DNA of 64,000 nt from Chlorops oryzae (taxonomy: Eukaryota; Arthropoda; Insecta; Diptera; Chloropidae): contig CM035806.1 in NCBI GenBank assembly GCA_020466095.1, forward strand, positions 61,986,059 to 62,050,058. Direction: 5' to 3'. Positions 48,833-60,744 of the stretch are shown here, one piece after another. A model generated the notes under the pieces. That model had not been told where the DNA came from. It was given only the letters and a program-made list of their open reading frames with translations, and made no database searches. The first letter of the stretch is position 1, and each line of letters begins with the position of its first letter. The translations under genes were made by a program, and so were the position numbers.

Positions 48833-50246
48833 GACTTCAGCTTGCTAGATTGATTATATCAATGTAAGTGCAAAAAAACTAGTTTGTCTTTTTAAACTAT
48901 GGAATGAATACGGAATTCATATACTTTTTTAAATCAATAAGGGCCAATATTACCAAGCATATTTAAACAAATTTTAAAAATAAGATCTGATATTCGTTTT
49001 CACCAATCAAATTTTTAAAATATTTTTTAAAAATTTTTAAACTACCTCAGCAGAACGTTTAAGTATTTTTTAAAATATTGTAACAGCCCTGAGTTAGGCG
49101 TTAGAAAAACAGCTGATTACAATTGTTTTGAGAAGTCTGCGCAATTCGAAACAAATATATCGCAAAAATTATGATTTCGGACTATAGCGACATGAGTGAT
49201 ATAAGCGATACGGAATATGAACCCATCGTAAGGGTGATTATTCGTCGTCGGCCTCGGATATATCGACAGCGTCGAAACTTTTTCTCCTTCTATGATGAAG
49301 TGGACTTTCGGAACCGATACCGAATGTGCAAAGAAGCCGCATGGATGGTGTTGGAGCTTATTCGTCATAAAATCCAGCATAGAACTTCCAGGTAAAGCTA
49401 CATATTTTTCCGTAGTTCTTCCTATATTATTGCAAACAATTTCAGAAATAGAGCCATGTCTCCAGAAGATTTGTTCCTCTTAACGTTGAGGTATTTTGCA
49501 ACTGGCTGCATGCAAAGAAGTGATGGGGATTTAAGTGGGGTATCAGTCAGCACCACATCTCGCGCTATAAGAAGGGTTTGCCACCATATCGCTTTGTTGG
49601 GAAATCAATTTATATTTTTTCCATCAACAACCGATGACCAACGACGGCTGCAAGCCGAGTTTTACAACATCGCGAAATTTCTTCGGGTTATAGCAGCGAT
49701 CGACTGTACTCACATTAAAATTGTTTCACCTGGTGAGCGCAACATATTTTCGTTAAATTTCATTAATTTAAGGTTAGCATTTTAAGGTGGCGAAGATGCG
49801 GAACTATTTCGTAATCGCAAAGGATTTTTTTCTTACAATGTCCAAACACTTTGCGACAGCAAATTAAATATCTTAGATATTATTTGTCGCTGGCCTGGAT
49901 CGACGCATTTTTTTTTTTTTTTTAAACTTTGCGTGACTTTACTGAATCTTTCTTAATTTGCGAAACTAACAGTAAATATTCGAATCTTATATCTAGTACT
50001 ACACATTTTCTATTTATACAGAGAAAAATATAAATAGTTGCTGGTTCCAACGGGCCTCAATTTAAGAAGCTGGGCTGATGAGAGTTTAGCGCTGTTACAC
50101 CGCTTACATTGTATCGAGTTTTGTGAATCCTTACGTGTGGCGTGCACGAGCGAGGTGCGCCAGACGTAGTAACGCCTTTTTTGGCTGGAACGGATACGTT
50201 CTTGCCAGTGATGAGCATTGGTCCTGTATCCTTGGATAGGTAATCA

Positions 50247-50460
50247 TCTGACTTGCACGAGCGAGGTGCATATAAGAGAGCATCGGTCTTAAGCCTCTAA
50301 GACGGTAGATGCAGACGGGTCTGACTTGCACGAGCGAGGTGCATATAAGAGTGCATCGGTCTTAAGCCTCTAAGACGGTAGATGCAGACGTATCTGACTT
50401 GCACGAGCGAGGTGCATATAAAAGAGCATCGGTCTTAAACCTCTAAGACGGTAGATGCAG
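50247..50460 (-). repeat. Tandem repeats in the jockey 3' region (about 70-bp unit, 3 copies)
   Basis: Each unit contains TCTGACTTGCACGAGCGAGG, then TGCATATAAGAG and CATCGGTCTTAAGCCTCTAA on the + strand. Confidence 0.85.
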
Positions 50461-51274
50461 ACGGAAGGTCCTTTCTTTTTAAACGTGTTCGACTTGTTGT
50501 GTTACTGAGGCTTCTTGCCAACTGATTCGAATGATGTCTTATCTTATCGTTGTATGATGATTTTAATCGTATGATTTCATCCTTAATGAGTGGAATTTGT
50601 AGGTCACGGTGAATATGTTCATTACGAATATACCATGGGGCACCTGTAATGATTCTGAGAATTTTCGATTGAGCTCTTTGGATTATTTCAATAGAGGAAG
50701 CGCAGGCATTTCCCCACAACTGAATGCCATAAGACCAAACTGGCTTTAATACACTATTGTATAAAAGAACTTTATACTCCATGTTCAGAGAAGAGCGATG
50801 GTTAATCAACCAGTGAATTTTTGATGCTTTAAGCTTTAGGTTTGTTCTCTTTGCCTCGATGTGCTTTCGCCAAGTTAATCGTTTGTCTAGATGGACTCCT
50901 AAATAAACGACACTATCAACTTGACGGATGGAAACTCCGTTTAGTTGTATAGTTGGGCTTATACCCCTTCTTAGCGTAAATGTAATGTGTTTACATTTAT
51001 CTTCGTTTACATTAATTCGCCAGGTAGAGAGCCAATTTTCAATTAATTGCATATGTTCTTGTAGGATTCTTGATGCTTCCATGGGATCGCGGTGGCAGCT
51101 CAATAATGCTGTGTCGTCAGCAAAAGTTGACATTACAATATTATCTCTAGTGGGGATGTCGGCTGTTAGAAGAAGGTAAAGAGAGGGGCCTAATACACTG
51201 CCTTGCGGGACTCCTGCTTTAATTTCAAATTTTTCCGTTATAAATTCATTAACTCTTACTCTAAAGAATCTAAT
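50435..51274 (-). pseudogene. Jockey-type reverse transcriptase, C-terminal fragment
   Basis: An open frame with GVPQGSVLGPSLYLLLTADIP, the catalytic STFADDTALL motif, WRINVNEDKCKHITFT, YLGVHLDKRLTW and SYGIQLWGNA, the standard order of the RT palm/thumb and post-RT region in the jockey clade. The endonuclease and RT N-terminus are lost by 5' truncation. The frame itself is uninterrupted to its stop at 50435. Confidence 0.9.
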
Positions 51275-51589
51275 GGATCGACGCATGATGCGAGAATTTT
51301 TGCGAACTCCCGAATATATAGCAGATTTGAGAGAAACGAGTTTGGAAATGCTATCATTGTTGGTGATAGTGGCTATCCATGCAAGCGATGGATCATGACC
51401 CCATTAGGAATTGTAAGAACCCCGGCAACTTAAAAAATGATCGAACTCCGCCTCCCGTTACTGAAGAGATCAGATCCATAATTGAGACCGAAGTTACTGT
51501 TCCTCCAGCTTCTAACCGAGATAATGACGCCTACAGGCAGCAAATAATACTTGGCCATTTTGAAAAACTTTAGCTTTTTTAAGATAAAA

Positions 51590-51965
51590 AAATATCACCT
51601 TCATGGGTATTATGACATAATGTAAATATTACTAAATATATAAAATAATAAAAAAAAAAAAATAAAAAATATCACCTTCATGGGTATATATATATATATA
51701 TATATAAATATTAGTGTCCGACCGAAGGTTCGGCTTCGGTAATCGGCATAATCGGCCAATTCTTAATCTTCGGCTTCGGCTTCGGCTGGAAAAAGCCAAA
51801 TATTTTAGCCGAATATTTTTGCATTTTAATGGAAGTAAAAAAGTCACGATAGATTTTCAATTGCTTCATTGAGACCTTTTACACTAGTGAATTATTGCCG
51901 TAAACTCTCACTTTGTGGGCGACTAAAGCGAAAGAATTTAGAGAAAATTTGAGCGGTTTTTGAAG
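51590..51965. repeat. Simple repeats at the Harbinger/arm border
   Basis: AATATCACCTTCATGGGTAT occurs twice (51590 and 51668), with an A-rich run between, a (TA)n run at about 51687-51706, and a TTCGGCTTCGG-type tract at 51728-51790. No gene. Confidence 0.65.
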
Positions 51966-54900
51966 TGAAAACTTCTTTAGGCGCGTTGAGCAGGGAGCAA
52001 ATCTTTAAGTTCAAAATGCATTTGTATATGTTGTAACCGTCACGCTCGTCGTGTACGTATATCTCGGCTATATTAGTGTGCGTAGCTTTCAGTGAGAAGC
52101 ATTCCTAAAAAGTTTTATGTGATTCGTCGACGTAACGCCCCAGTCGGCAATTTGATATTCCATGAATATCTTCTTTTGGAAATTCATTGATGACAAAGGA
52201 AAAATATTACGTCATAAAAATTCGTGAGTGGTTAAAAACAAATTCTACGATAGCTATCATTCATTTTTATGACATCGCAATTATAATTTTGAACGACAAA
52301 TTCCGCATAGAAACTATTGCAAAAATGGTAATAGCTAAACATTGCATATTCCGACTGGGATTTGATTCAACTCGCTCTTGGTTTCTCACTTTGACTTCGG
52401 TTCTCTCAGTTCATTCGATCTTCTTTCTCACTACAGCGCAAAGAGAGTATGCAAACGGTTGCCATTTAAAAAGATATAAAAGTGCCACAGCGATTCAAAA
52501 AGAGCCAATGGGAATTAAAAGGGTCCAACACTTATATTACATGTATATATGTATGTATATTGTAAAACAAAAATTTTGTGATGTGGATTAGGTCCGCTAA
52601 ATCTTAATTATTTTGAGTGTTTGCACCGAAAATTTTTTGCTTTGAATTGGTCACTGAGTAATTTTTGTCGTGGCGTAATAAAGCCAAAAAAGAGCCAAAT
52701 ACAATGAAAACGAGCCACACCGCCGACTGTAAAATATAGTGTCAGTTTTGCGTTAAAACGCCAACTGTGGCAGCCATGAGTCATATCTGCTCAATAATGC
52801 GTGTATGTATGTTCCCAGCAGAATATCCCAGCGGCAAATGTCCCGCTGACATCATCGATGAAGTCACGGTGACTTTGGATCCGGTATGCATGACAATTCA
52901 TATGACACTTTCTATGACATTTGTACAGGAGTTGGACAGTGAATTCACCGGTGACAATGTCATGCTAGGAGGTGCGATGGCGAAAAAAAGCATTTCACAG
53001 AGCAACACATTCCCTCTTACCTCTCTAAATGTCCATTTATAGAAAACCAGTTTGATAACTTCTCTTATTTGTCCTCTCTTTGGATATTTCGCAATTTTTA
53101 AAAAATCTATTTTTAACAATTTTTGTTCGCCTCTGCCAGGGATCGAACCCGCGATCTTCGGATTCTGAGTCGAGCACTCATCATCTACGCCACTTCATGC
53201 TAACGTTCAACTGACGCTAAAACCTTATTAAAATTTCAATAGCCAATGAGATACAAGCACGTGAACAGCATCCCTCCACGATGACATGTCCCCCAAAGTG
53301 TCATGCATGAGAATGTCACCTATATGTCATCGATGACATCACTGATGACATTGTCATGCAGGAGATAATTTGCCGCTGGGATAGTTTCGGCGGTGAACAA
53401 GTCCAAGCGTCTTTCATTGCGGACGCCTCGGTGATATGCTCAGCATGAGAGTGTCTGCGAGGTGGAGCGACATAGTCAGCGGTGCTCAAAACACACATTC
53501 ATAAATGTATGCATGTATTGGGCGCGATTCAAAAAGTTTTTTTTTGTGTAATCTCTCTAAGCATACCCAGCAGGAAAAGTCCCGGTGAAACCATCAATGA
53601 TTTCAGCATGACATAAGAGCCGCGACTCCTCCTGTTTCTACACCAACTTTCTAATGAAAGGAATTGCGATTAATAACACCTTTTCTCGATGACAATGTCA
53701 TTAGAATTTAGAAGTACTCTAACTTTCCCCTTGACATCATCGGTGAAAACATTAATGATTTTTTCCTTTATGCGAAAAAGTCCGGCTGGGTAAGTATTCT
53801 CTTATTGCGAGCGTCGACAACCTTCTCGTTCGGCAGTTCGCAATCAGTGTTGCCAAAAAATTTATCATGGAATATACACAATTTGAACAATTTTCTAACA
53901 AATTATACACATAAAGGCGCATTTACACATTTGACAATTTTGTCAAAATCTCTCTCCAAAAAATCGTCAAAAAGTGTAAACATCAAAATTTTTAACATCA
54001 AACTCGCTTCTTGATTTTGAAGTGAATTATCTTCAAAAAATTTGTTGAAATAGTGTCAATAGTGTAAACACAAAAAGTTTTCAAAAAAAGGAAATTGACA
54101 GTCCTTCAAAAAAGAATCGACATGCTCATTTTATTTTGATAAATTATCAAAATTTCAAGAAAAGTAAATACAGTCAGAAATTTAAAAATGCTTAGTTAAA
54201 ATTTGACCATGACCACCATTGTCGAAATTCGCAAAAAATTGATTTTCACTATTTCGGATTGAGTATTTCGTAGCTAAATGTCCTCTAACGGTTGAAATTT
54301 GACCAAGACCACCATCCGCGAAATTCGCAAAAATGTTATTTTCACTATTTTGAATTGCGTATATCGCAGCTAGACCTAATGCCCTCTTATGGTAAAATTT
54401 TGACCAAGACCACCATTCGCGAAATTTGCAAAAATTTGATTTTCACTATTTTGAATTGCGTATTTCGCAGCTAGATATAATGCCCTCTAACGGTTAAACT
54501 TTGTCCATGACCACCATCCGCGAAAATTTTGTGCTTAATATTAATTTCGAGTTTGAGAAGCTAAATCGAAGTACAGATAAGGTACCCATAAATAGATATC
54601 AAAGCTAGAACAACGAAAACGGCAGGAATTTTCGTTAGGGTAATGTTTTAATATATTTTAAGCTGAGGAAAAGGTATTTGTGCAATCGGGTAAGCCGATG
54701 TAAACTTCCTTATATTATTAATCAAAATGGCCTCACAGGCTGCGGAGGGCCCTATCACGATCCTTAGATATCCAAAAATCCTTTGTTAATTTTTTGGATC
54801 TTTCTTGATCCTTCGTCTATTATGCTATTATATCCCTTCTTTTTCCCCCAAATTTGGAGTTGACTCTTCAAAAGCCACTTTGAAAGACTTTTTGATTTCA

Positions 54901-56938
54901 AAAAAATTCATAAAATTTTGACCGAACGTATAAACACTATTTTGAAGGTTGGCATCAAAAACTCTCTATTCAGCTCTCAGATATTTTGACATTGCTTTAT
55001 TTTTTTTGAGAGAGTATTTTGACGTCAAATTTATGTAGTGTGTAAACGATGAATCAAAATAATTTTTCAAATTTTGACGTCAATTTTTTTTATGTCAAAT
55101 GTGTAAATGCCCCATAAGTAAAAACTTCTACACATATTATACAAAACGGGTCTTAATAGCAAAATATTTAATTGTTGTTAAGATTGGAATATTAAATACA
55201 AAAAATAGACAAATTATCTACCTTGTTAGATACACGCTTAACCACGTGTCCATTTCTTAAATAAATATAAACTTATCCACGTCAACCAATCGCATCTGCC
55301 ATAATCAAACAAATATTCAGTTTTCTAAGAAGACAATTTATGGATGTAAGCAAAATGTCGATGGAATAATATATCGATATATGATTTCACAAAATATGTA
55401 CAGAAATGGAGGAGTTTTTATGGTTCACGCAATTTTTGGTTGATATTTCATGTTTTCAAAAAATAAAGACAAAAGCAGACCAAATTATACACAAAATGGC
55501 CTGAAAAATTTCTATACACAAATTACACAAAGCGTTCAAAAAGATACGCATTTCGTATAATTATACACAAATCGGCAACACTGTTCGCAATAGACTAAAA
55601 TTTTTCTCTTCTTCGCTCACGCAATCTATGTGTGCGAAAGGCAAAAAAAATGTTTGCCACTGGTGGCATTTTTGATCAGCGCTGGACATAGTCATGCCAA
55701 TGTGTTTACATATAATTTTTAAATGCTCAGGATATCTCAATGCGCTATGCACTTTTCCTATGAACGTTTTTTGGGAACGTGTCCAAACTACGTGACCCTT
55801 TTAGGGGGGGCGAGGGGGGTCCTGAAAGTACTACACTTGGACAAATTGGTCACTTAAATTATTCTACGGATTGTCACCGAGGGGGGAGGGGGGTAAAAAG
55901 TAGTAAAAAATGGTTCACGTAGTTTGGACACGTTCCCTTATGTACACATCGAATCATAGCACCGAAATTGAACATGTGGTAGGCGGTTGTAGGCGGTAGG
56001 CATTGTTGGCCGCTGGGACGGTTCATCGCTTCTGTAAGCAGCACTTTGGCCGCTGGGTACTAATAGAAAACGAAAGCTCGACGTTGTGATTCTTAGTATT
56101 GTCACTGGGCATGCAACATATTGTATTGTACATATTGTATCTCCGGTGTCCTCGGATAATGATAGAGACGACGATGAAAAATCAAATGAAACTAAAATAT
56201 ATAAAATATTTTCTGGCGAAAAAAACTCGTCTCATTTTTTCTAAAAACCCAATTCAAATATGAACAACTCATCGGATTTTCTTTTTCTGGGTCTTGAAAT
56301 GCTCTTAGAAATCCACTCATTTACTTAAGATAGCCTAAACCTGAATACCGAATCTTCTTCAGAAATTATATGGGCTTGAAATCAAGTTTTTGTACAAAGT
56401 TGTTAAAAATTTCTTAAAATTTTTGCCTTTATCGCCCTATAGCTCCTAAGCTGTTGAACCGATATGTATGAGGGATATGCTGTATATTTACTCTTCTTTT
56501 ATATGAATTAAATTTTTTTGAAACGGTCGAACGATAAAACTACGACTAAAAAATATTGACAAAAAATCGCAAAACCTTTCTTAGCGAATATTTAAAAAAC
56601 GCGAGCTAACTTTCAAACTTAAAGCATATATTTTGCTTCAGCGAAACAAATACGACAAAAAAAAAGTTGGTTTCAAGTCAAAGGAAAATTTAGTGTTGAG
56701 CAGTGTAATTAATTGTTAAAACTTTGTGCAGCCAGCAATATATTTCAATAATAAAATAAAAAAATACTTTACATATAACATGCCTATAATTGTTTCTCTG
56801 AGTCTCATTAAATGTAAAAATCCAGATTGATTTTAATAATTTTAAATCAAATATTATGCATTTCAAACTTCAATACACATTCTATGTTTTCACTTCCAAC
56901 GGCAGTTCCATAACTGCCAACTTTTTTTTTTTTCAATG
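51966..56938 (-). repeat. Large inverted repeat, right arm
   Basis: The complement of the left arm 35411-46608, without BEL-3. It ends GCAGTTCCATAACTGCCAAC then a T run, inside the Harbinger. It keeps the pre-insertion site of BEL-3 at about 55147-55152. It contains the mirror MITE (about 55772-55939), a mirror tRNA-like head (about 53138-53206) and one extra subrepeat at about 54361-54470. Confidence 0.88.
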
Positions 56939-57083
56939 AAGAGGTTTTAATATCGTACAAAATTATTTTTGTGTATGTACTCACCTTTATTATTAGTCGA
57001 GTTATCTAATCGGGCTTGCTTCTTTTCTGGAGGAAGATTTTCGCAGTCTTCATCGTCTAAATATTCTATAATGCAAAAAATCT

Positions 57084-57518
57084 TTATAAATAATGAAAAT
57101 GCTTTGACGTATTGGAAACACCTTCGAAGTTGCTCAATTTGTCACTGTCGTACATCGATTTCATTCCATACAAGTTCGTATCGGAGACAATATCAGGTAA
57201 GTAAATGATCGAACTCGTTGTTGGATTGGTGTATTGGTGGGCCACCTCCAGTAGCATATAGGGATCGCTTGCTCTCCGCAACTCTCTTTTTCATATTTGT
57301 TTTTAAATTTATATATTTTGTTCTTAAAACTTTGTAGGACCGAAACTCGTGCTCACTAGTAGCGTTGAAATCAGTCTCCATCTCCTTCCATGCTCGTTCC
57401 TTTTGCTCTGGGCGGTATTTATCAGTTGATTTGCATTCCAAAATGTGTTTCTTTTATTAATAAGGTTCAGCAACAGTTGAATTTCGTCTGATGAAAAATT
57501 GCGTGAACGCGGCTCCAT
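57084..57518 (-). pseudogene. Harbinger Myb/SANT-like DNA-binding protein
   Basis: The N-terminus (57518, MEPRSRNFSSDEIQLLLNLI) and the continuation (KSTDKYRPEQKERAWKEMETDFNA, then RSYKVLRTKYINLKTNMKKR) together form the helix-turn-helix Myb-type domain that recruits the Harbinger nuclease. They are in different frames, with a one-base shift near 57450. The C-terminal part has LPDIVSDTNLYGMKSMYDSD. It lies head-to-head with nothing else and is the second gene of the element. Confidence 0.7.
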
Positions 57519-58011
57519 GTCGAAAATATAATTTTAATCAGCTGTTAATTGGACTGACAGCCCTGAAAATGGAGCGTGCTGCCACATTTTGCTATACTTA
57601 AAAAAGGTGTATATTGAAAATGAAATTTATTTTAAAAAAATTTTAATTTTAATTTTAAAATTTTTTTAAATATGCTTGGTAATATTGGCCCTAAGTCTTG
57701 CTTTTTATATTAAAAAGGCTTCTTCTTAAAGCGATAAGGATAACTTATCAAAAGGTCACTTTTATAAGAATGTCACATAGTTTGATTGATATGCTCACCT
57801 TACTATTTGACTATATCAAGAAGTTAAATGAAATATTTAATTAAATATATGAGGATATCTATTGAAATGTTTCAATAAGATTTTCTCTATGCATTCAAAG
57901 AGTTTTCTCTATGGAAAAAGCACATCGTTCATATATTTTAAGAAGATTTCTCTATAAAATCGCTCAATAAGGGGATCTTATTGATTTTATGTGGTCATAT
58001 TTTTCTGTGTG

Positions 58012-58843
58012 TGGTGAGTAAGCCGCATGAGCAAGAGCTTCCCAGTTGTACGGTGCAACCAATTCTTTGGTGGCTCTAGTGCGGTGTGGTGGTGCGTTGT
58101 CATCGAGGAAAATCACTTTGTGTTGCCTGGATTCATATTCTGGGCGTTTTTGGCGTATAGCACGGTTCAAATCGGCCAATTGTTGTTGGTAACGTTCACC
58201 GTTAACCGCTTTACCAGGTTTTAGAAGGTCATACCATATGACACCACGCTGGTCCCAGAAATAACATATCATGGCCTTCTTTCCGAAGCGATCTGGCCTT
58301 GCGGTCGATTGCGCACTTTCGCCGCGGTTAACATACGATCTTTTTCGTTTGGGATTCTTGAAATAGACCCACTTTTCATCACCAGTTACGATTCGATGCA
58401 AAAACGACTTTCTTTTGTACCGGGCGAGCAGCATTTCACAAATGTTTTTCGGTTTTCTTACTGCCTTTCAGTCAGTTCATGTGGCACCCATCTACCGACC
58501 TTTAAAGTTTTTCCCATTGCTTTTAAACGTTTTCCGACGGTCCTACGGTCAACACCCAATTGTTCTGCGAGCTGTTCTTGCATTTGGCCATCATCTTCAT
58601 CAAGTAATGCTTGCAATTCGGCGTCTTCAAACTTTTTTGGTGGTCGGCCACGCGCTTGTTTCTCACATCAAAATCACCACTTTTAAATTTATTGAACCAC
58701 TCGTTGCACTGTGTGCGACCAAGAGCATGCTCGCCGTAAGCTTCCACAAGCATTCGATGCGATTCAGAAGCGCTTTTCTTCAAATGGTTACACAAAATTA
58801 ACTGTGTCCGCAAATCGTAATTTGTAGGCACGTTATCCGACAT
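58012..58843 (-). pseudogene. Mos1-like mariner transposase, N-terminal and central part
   Basis: ATG at 58843 (MSDNVPTNYDLRTQLILCNHLKKSASESHRMLVEAYGE). Central motifs: VTGDEKWVYF (first Asp), GKKAMICYFWDQRGV, IFLDDNAPPH (second Asp) and HAAYSP at the break. It is closest in feel to the mauritiana subfamily (Mos1). There is at least one frame change between 58434 and 58523 plus degeneration in the helix-turn-helix linker. The third Asp is on the other side of the nest at 48260. Confidence 0.87.
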
Positions 58844-59016
58844 TTTCCGGAGCGTCAAACAATGCGTTGTTGGATGAAACTTGACAGATTGTGAACTGAA
58901 TATTGTTGACATATGACAGAAGAAGTAAACATGACATTTGTTGCGGTTCCGAAGTTCATAAATATTCGGCTATTTACCGCTAGATGTCGTTACCGGTTTC
59001 ATAGGCGCATACCTGG

Positions 59017-60240
59017 TATATAGTTTTTTTAAGAATGATTAAAAAAGTGATTTCCGAGTTTTTGGTCTAGCTTCATTTAGACGTGAACGTGGCATCCATG
59101 GAGAACATATGGTGCTGAATGGAACGAGTCAATAGTGCAAATCGATGGTGAAAATAGTTACCGACTACAATTTAATTTTAAGCTTTTAGTAATGAGACTT
59201 TTATAAACTTTTATCCTTTTTTTTTAAAGAAATAAACTACAATATTATAAAAAAATTTATTTATGATAATCCCATTCCCTAAAAAGAATGTATTTCAATA
59301 CACTGCTAACAGGTCCTAGCTTAGATTTTCTAAAGTCTTCGATATGAAATTCAAAATATATTTTATGTTTAGTTATGGAAACCTTAAAATTTAAATTAAC
59401 CGTTATTTACAGTATATAAACAAACAAGGAAAACGAAAGAAGCCTTCATTAGAATTGTAACTAATAAGAACAGAATTATCAGTACCTAGTTACAACTTGG
59501 AAATGGTATCTAATATGACAGCACGGAAATTGGTGCCAATTCCAGATCAAGCTAACACATCGAAAAGTTTTTCGTTTCAGATCTGCGAGGGATTTTCGCA
59601 TTTTTAATTGGAATATGGCTTCAAAGACTTTCGTAATGGGATGCAAATTCTTTTTGCATCTCTATCGTTTCCCGGAAGACAAAGAAAGGTATATAGGTGT
59701 CCCTTGAGTGTGTTTTTCGTGATAATTTGAAGAAGGCAAGTTAAAAAATGCATCTTTTGACTCGGTCTTGAAAAACCATTCACGAAAAGCACACTTTATA
59801 TGTTTTGTGTTACATGTTTCCCGTTTTGTGTTTTTCTTCAAGCCTGCGGAACAGTGCGCCCAGTGCGCCAACTGTGATTGCTTGGACGTATCAAATTCTG
59901 TGTTATTAAGATAACTGTTTTGTGTTTAATTTTTTAAGTATGCATGTATGTATGTATGTAGAATGTGAGGGCGGGTATATGCTTATGCATATGCACATAA
60001 TAATTTGATTTGTAATATTAAATACTGCCGAAAACAAAAATAGTACGCGCCCTTACAATTTATGTTGTTGTGTTAATTTATGTTTCAATCACCTGCTCTT
60101 GATTAATTTTGTTTTGGTGTTCGATGCAGGAGAATGGAGTGGTTGAACGCATTCAACATCAAAGGATTAACGCCTGCCAGGATATGTGCCCGCAAGAATC
60201 ACTTTTCCGAGAAAATGAGAAGCAGCAAAAGATTAAAATG
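59017..60240. other. No credible gene
   Basis: AT-rich sequence with a (GTAT)n run near 59942. A short + frame at 59617 (MGCKFF..LYRFPEDKER) faintly recalls a THAP start but ends after about 25 residues. Confidence 0.4.
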
Positions 60241-60249
60241 ACATGCAGT

Positions 60250-60360
60250 ACCAGCGTTGCCATGTCGCCTAGCATCTCCATACCAAATTTTGTCAAAATA
60301 GCTCAACTACTTCAATAAGAAAACTGTATACAAACAGACGGACAGACAGACAGACAGACG

Positions 60361-60413
<53 letters not shown>

Positions 60414-60570
60414 TACAGACAGACAGACGTACAGACGGACATGTCTAAATCGATTCAGTTTTTGATCCTGATCATTTCCATATATATTTTTCTATATCTC
60501 CGGAGCTTAATTCTCCCTGTTACAAGATTTGAACAAAACTAATATACCCCGCTTACGCTGGGTATAAAAA
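60250..60570 (+). repeat. Dispersed repeat with (CAGA)n and GGGTATAAAA end
   Basis: Related to 46735-47560 (AAGAAAACTGTATACAAACAG). It contains an imperfect (ACAG)n microsatellite at about 60340-60436 and ends GCTGGGTATAAAAAGC. Confidence 0.7.
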
Positions 60571-60744
60571 GCGATTGGAAGGACCAAGTGTGGCAAGAAA
60601 AAGCAAGAAAGCTACATTCAAATAGTCAATGTCAAATTGCTGAACATTCATACGAGTGGCCTTACAAAACATTTTAGGATCGTCTGTTTTCATTCCAATA
60701 AATGTTGTACCGTAAGATCCCAATGGGTCCCGACATTCGAACAT
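60571..60744 (-). pseudogene. Possible Harbinger nuclease N-terminal remnant
   Basis: A minus-strand open frame with SYGTTFIGMKTDDPKMFCKATRMNVQQFD, which resembles the start of HARBI1-type nucleases (a short helix, then F.R.TRM..E.FD). No catalytic part is present. This is a weak assignment made by eye. Confidence 0.3.

Larger units (their letters stand above)
49909..51274 (-). mobile_element. 5'-truncated jockey-clade non-LTR retrotransposon
   Basis: Inserted in reverse orientation into the Harbinger nuclease gene. Its poly-A end appears as T's at 49909-49921, and the target duplication GGATCGACGCAT flanks it (49897-49908 and 51275-51286). It is 1366 bp and keeps only the C-terminal third of the reverse transcriptase plus the 3' region. 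The 3' region has three tandem units of about 70 bp (50247-50460). Confidence 0.9.
49171..51573 (+). pseudogene. HARBI1-like nuclease/transposase, interrupted
   Basis: Exon 1 is 49171-49391, intron 49392-49445 (GTAAAG...TTTCAG), exon 2 49446-49732, intron 49733-49786 (GTGAGC...TTTTAAG), exon 3 49787-49908 resuming at 51287 after a jockey insertion. Recognised by LFLLTLRYFATG, AAIDCTHIKI (first catalytic Asp), RNRKGFFSYNVQ, WPGSTHDARIF and IVGDSGYP (second Asp). After MTPLG the frame breaks and sequence corresponding to the third catalytic acid is missing; a C-terminal remnant (51440-51573) ends ILGHFEKL. It is therefore inactive even without the insertion. Confidence 0.85.
48941..57691. mobile_element. 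PIF/Harbinger transposon with nested insertions
   Basis: The TIRs are GGGCCAATATTACCAAGCAT at 48941 and its complement ending at 57691. The flanking 3-bp duplication TAA (48938-48940 and 57692-57694) is the Harbinger type. It carries the two expected genes: a nuclease on + (49171-51573, broken) and a Myb/SANT-like gene on - (57084-57518, frameshifted). A jockey fragment (49909-51274) and the right arm of the large inverted repeat (51966-56938) lie inside. Confidence 0.9.
48261..58011. mobile_element. TIR element (CACAG ends) inside the mariner, itself host to a Harbinger
   Basis: The left end CACAGAGAAAACGATACCAC and right end (complement) CACACAGAAAAATATGACCAC are imperfect inverted repeats, followed inside by AATAAGATTTCTCTATGG-type words on both sides. 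It interrupts the mariner codons for SP|D; TG is repeated at the two edges. Without the Harbinger only about 1 kb remains, non-coding, with tRNA-like pieces. The family is not identified. Confidence 0.65.
47989..59016 (-). mobile_element. Mos1-like mariner, split by a 9.75 kb nested insertion
   Basis: The inverted ends are CCGGTGTGCGCCTATGAAAC (47989) and its imperfect complement ending GGCGCATACCTGG (59016), each flanked by TA. Without the insertion 48261-58011 the element is about 1.28 kb, the normal mariner size. It sits in AT-rich DNA. It is the outermost layer of a four-level nest. Confidence 0.88.

Noticed and set aside
59604..59871. Possible THAP-domain exon (MGCKFF, YRFPEDKER)
   Set aside because: The frame ends after about 25 residues and the Cys/His ligands are not present in spacing.
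60340..60436. CRISPR-like or regularly spaced array
   Set aside because: It is a plain (ACAG)n microsatellite without spacers.
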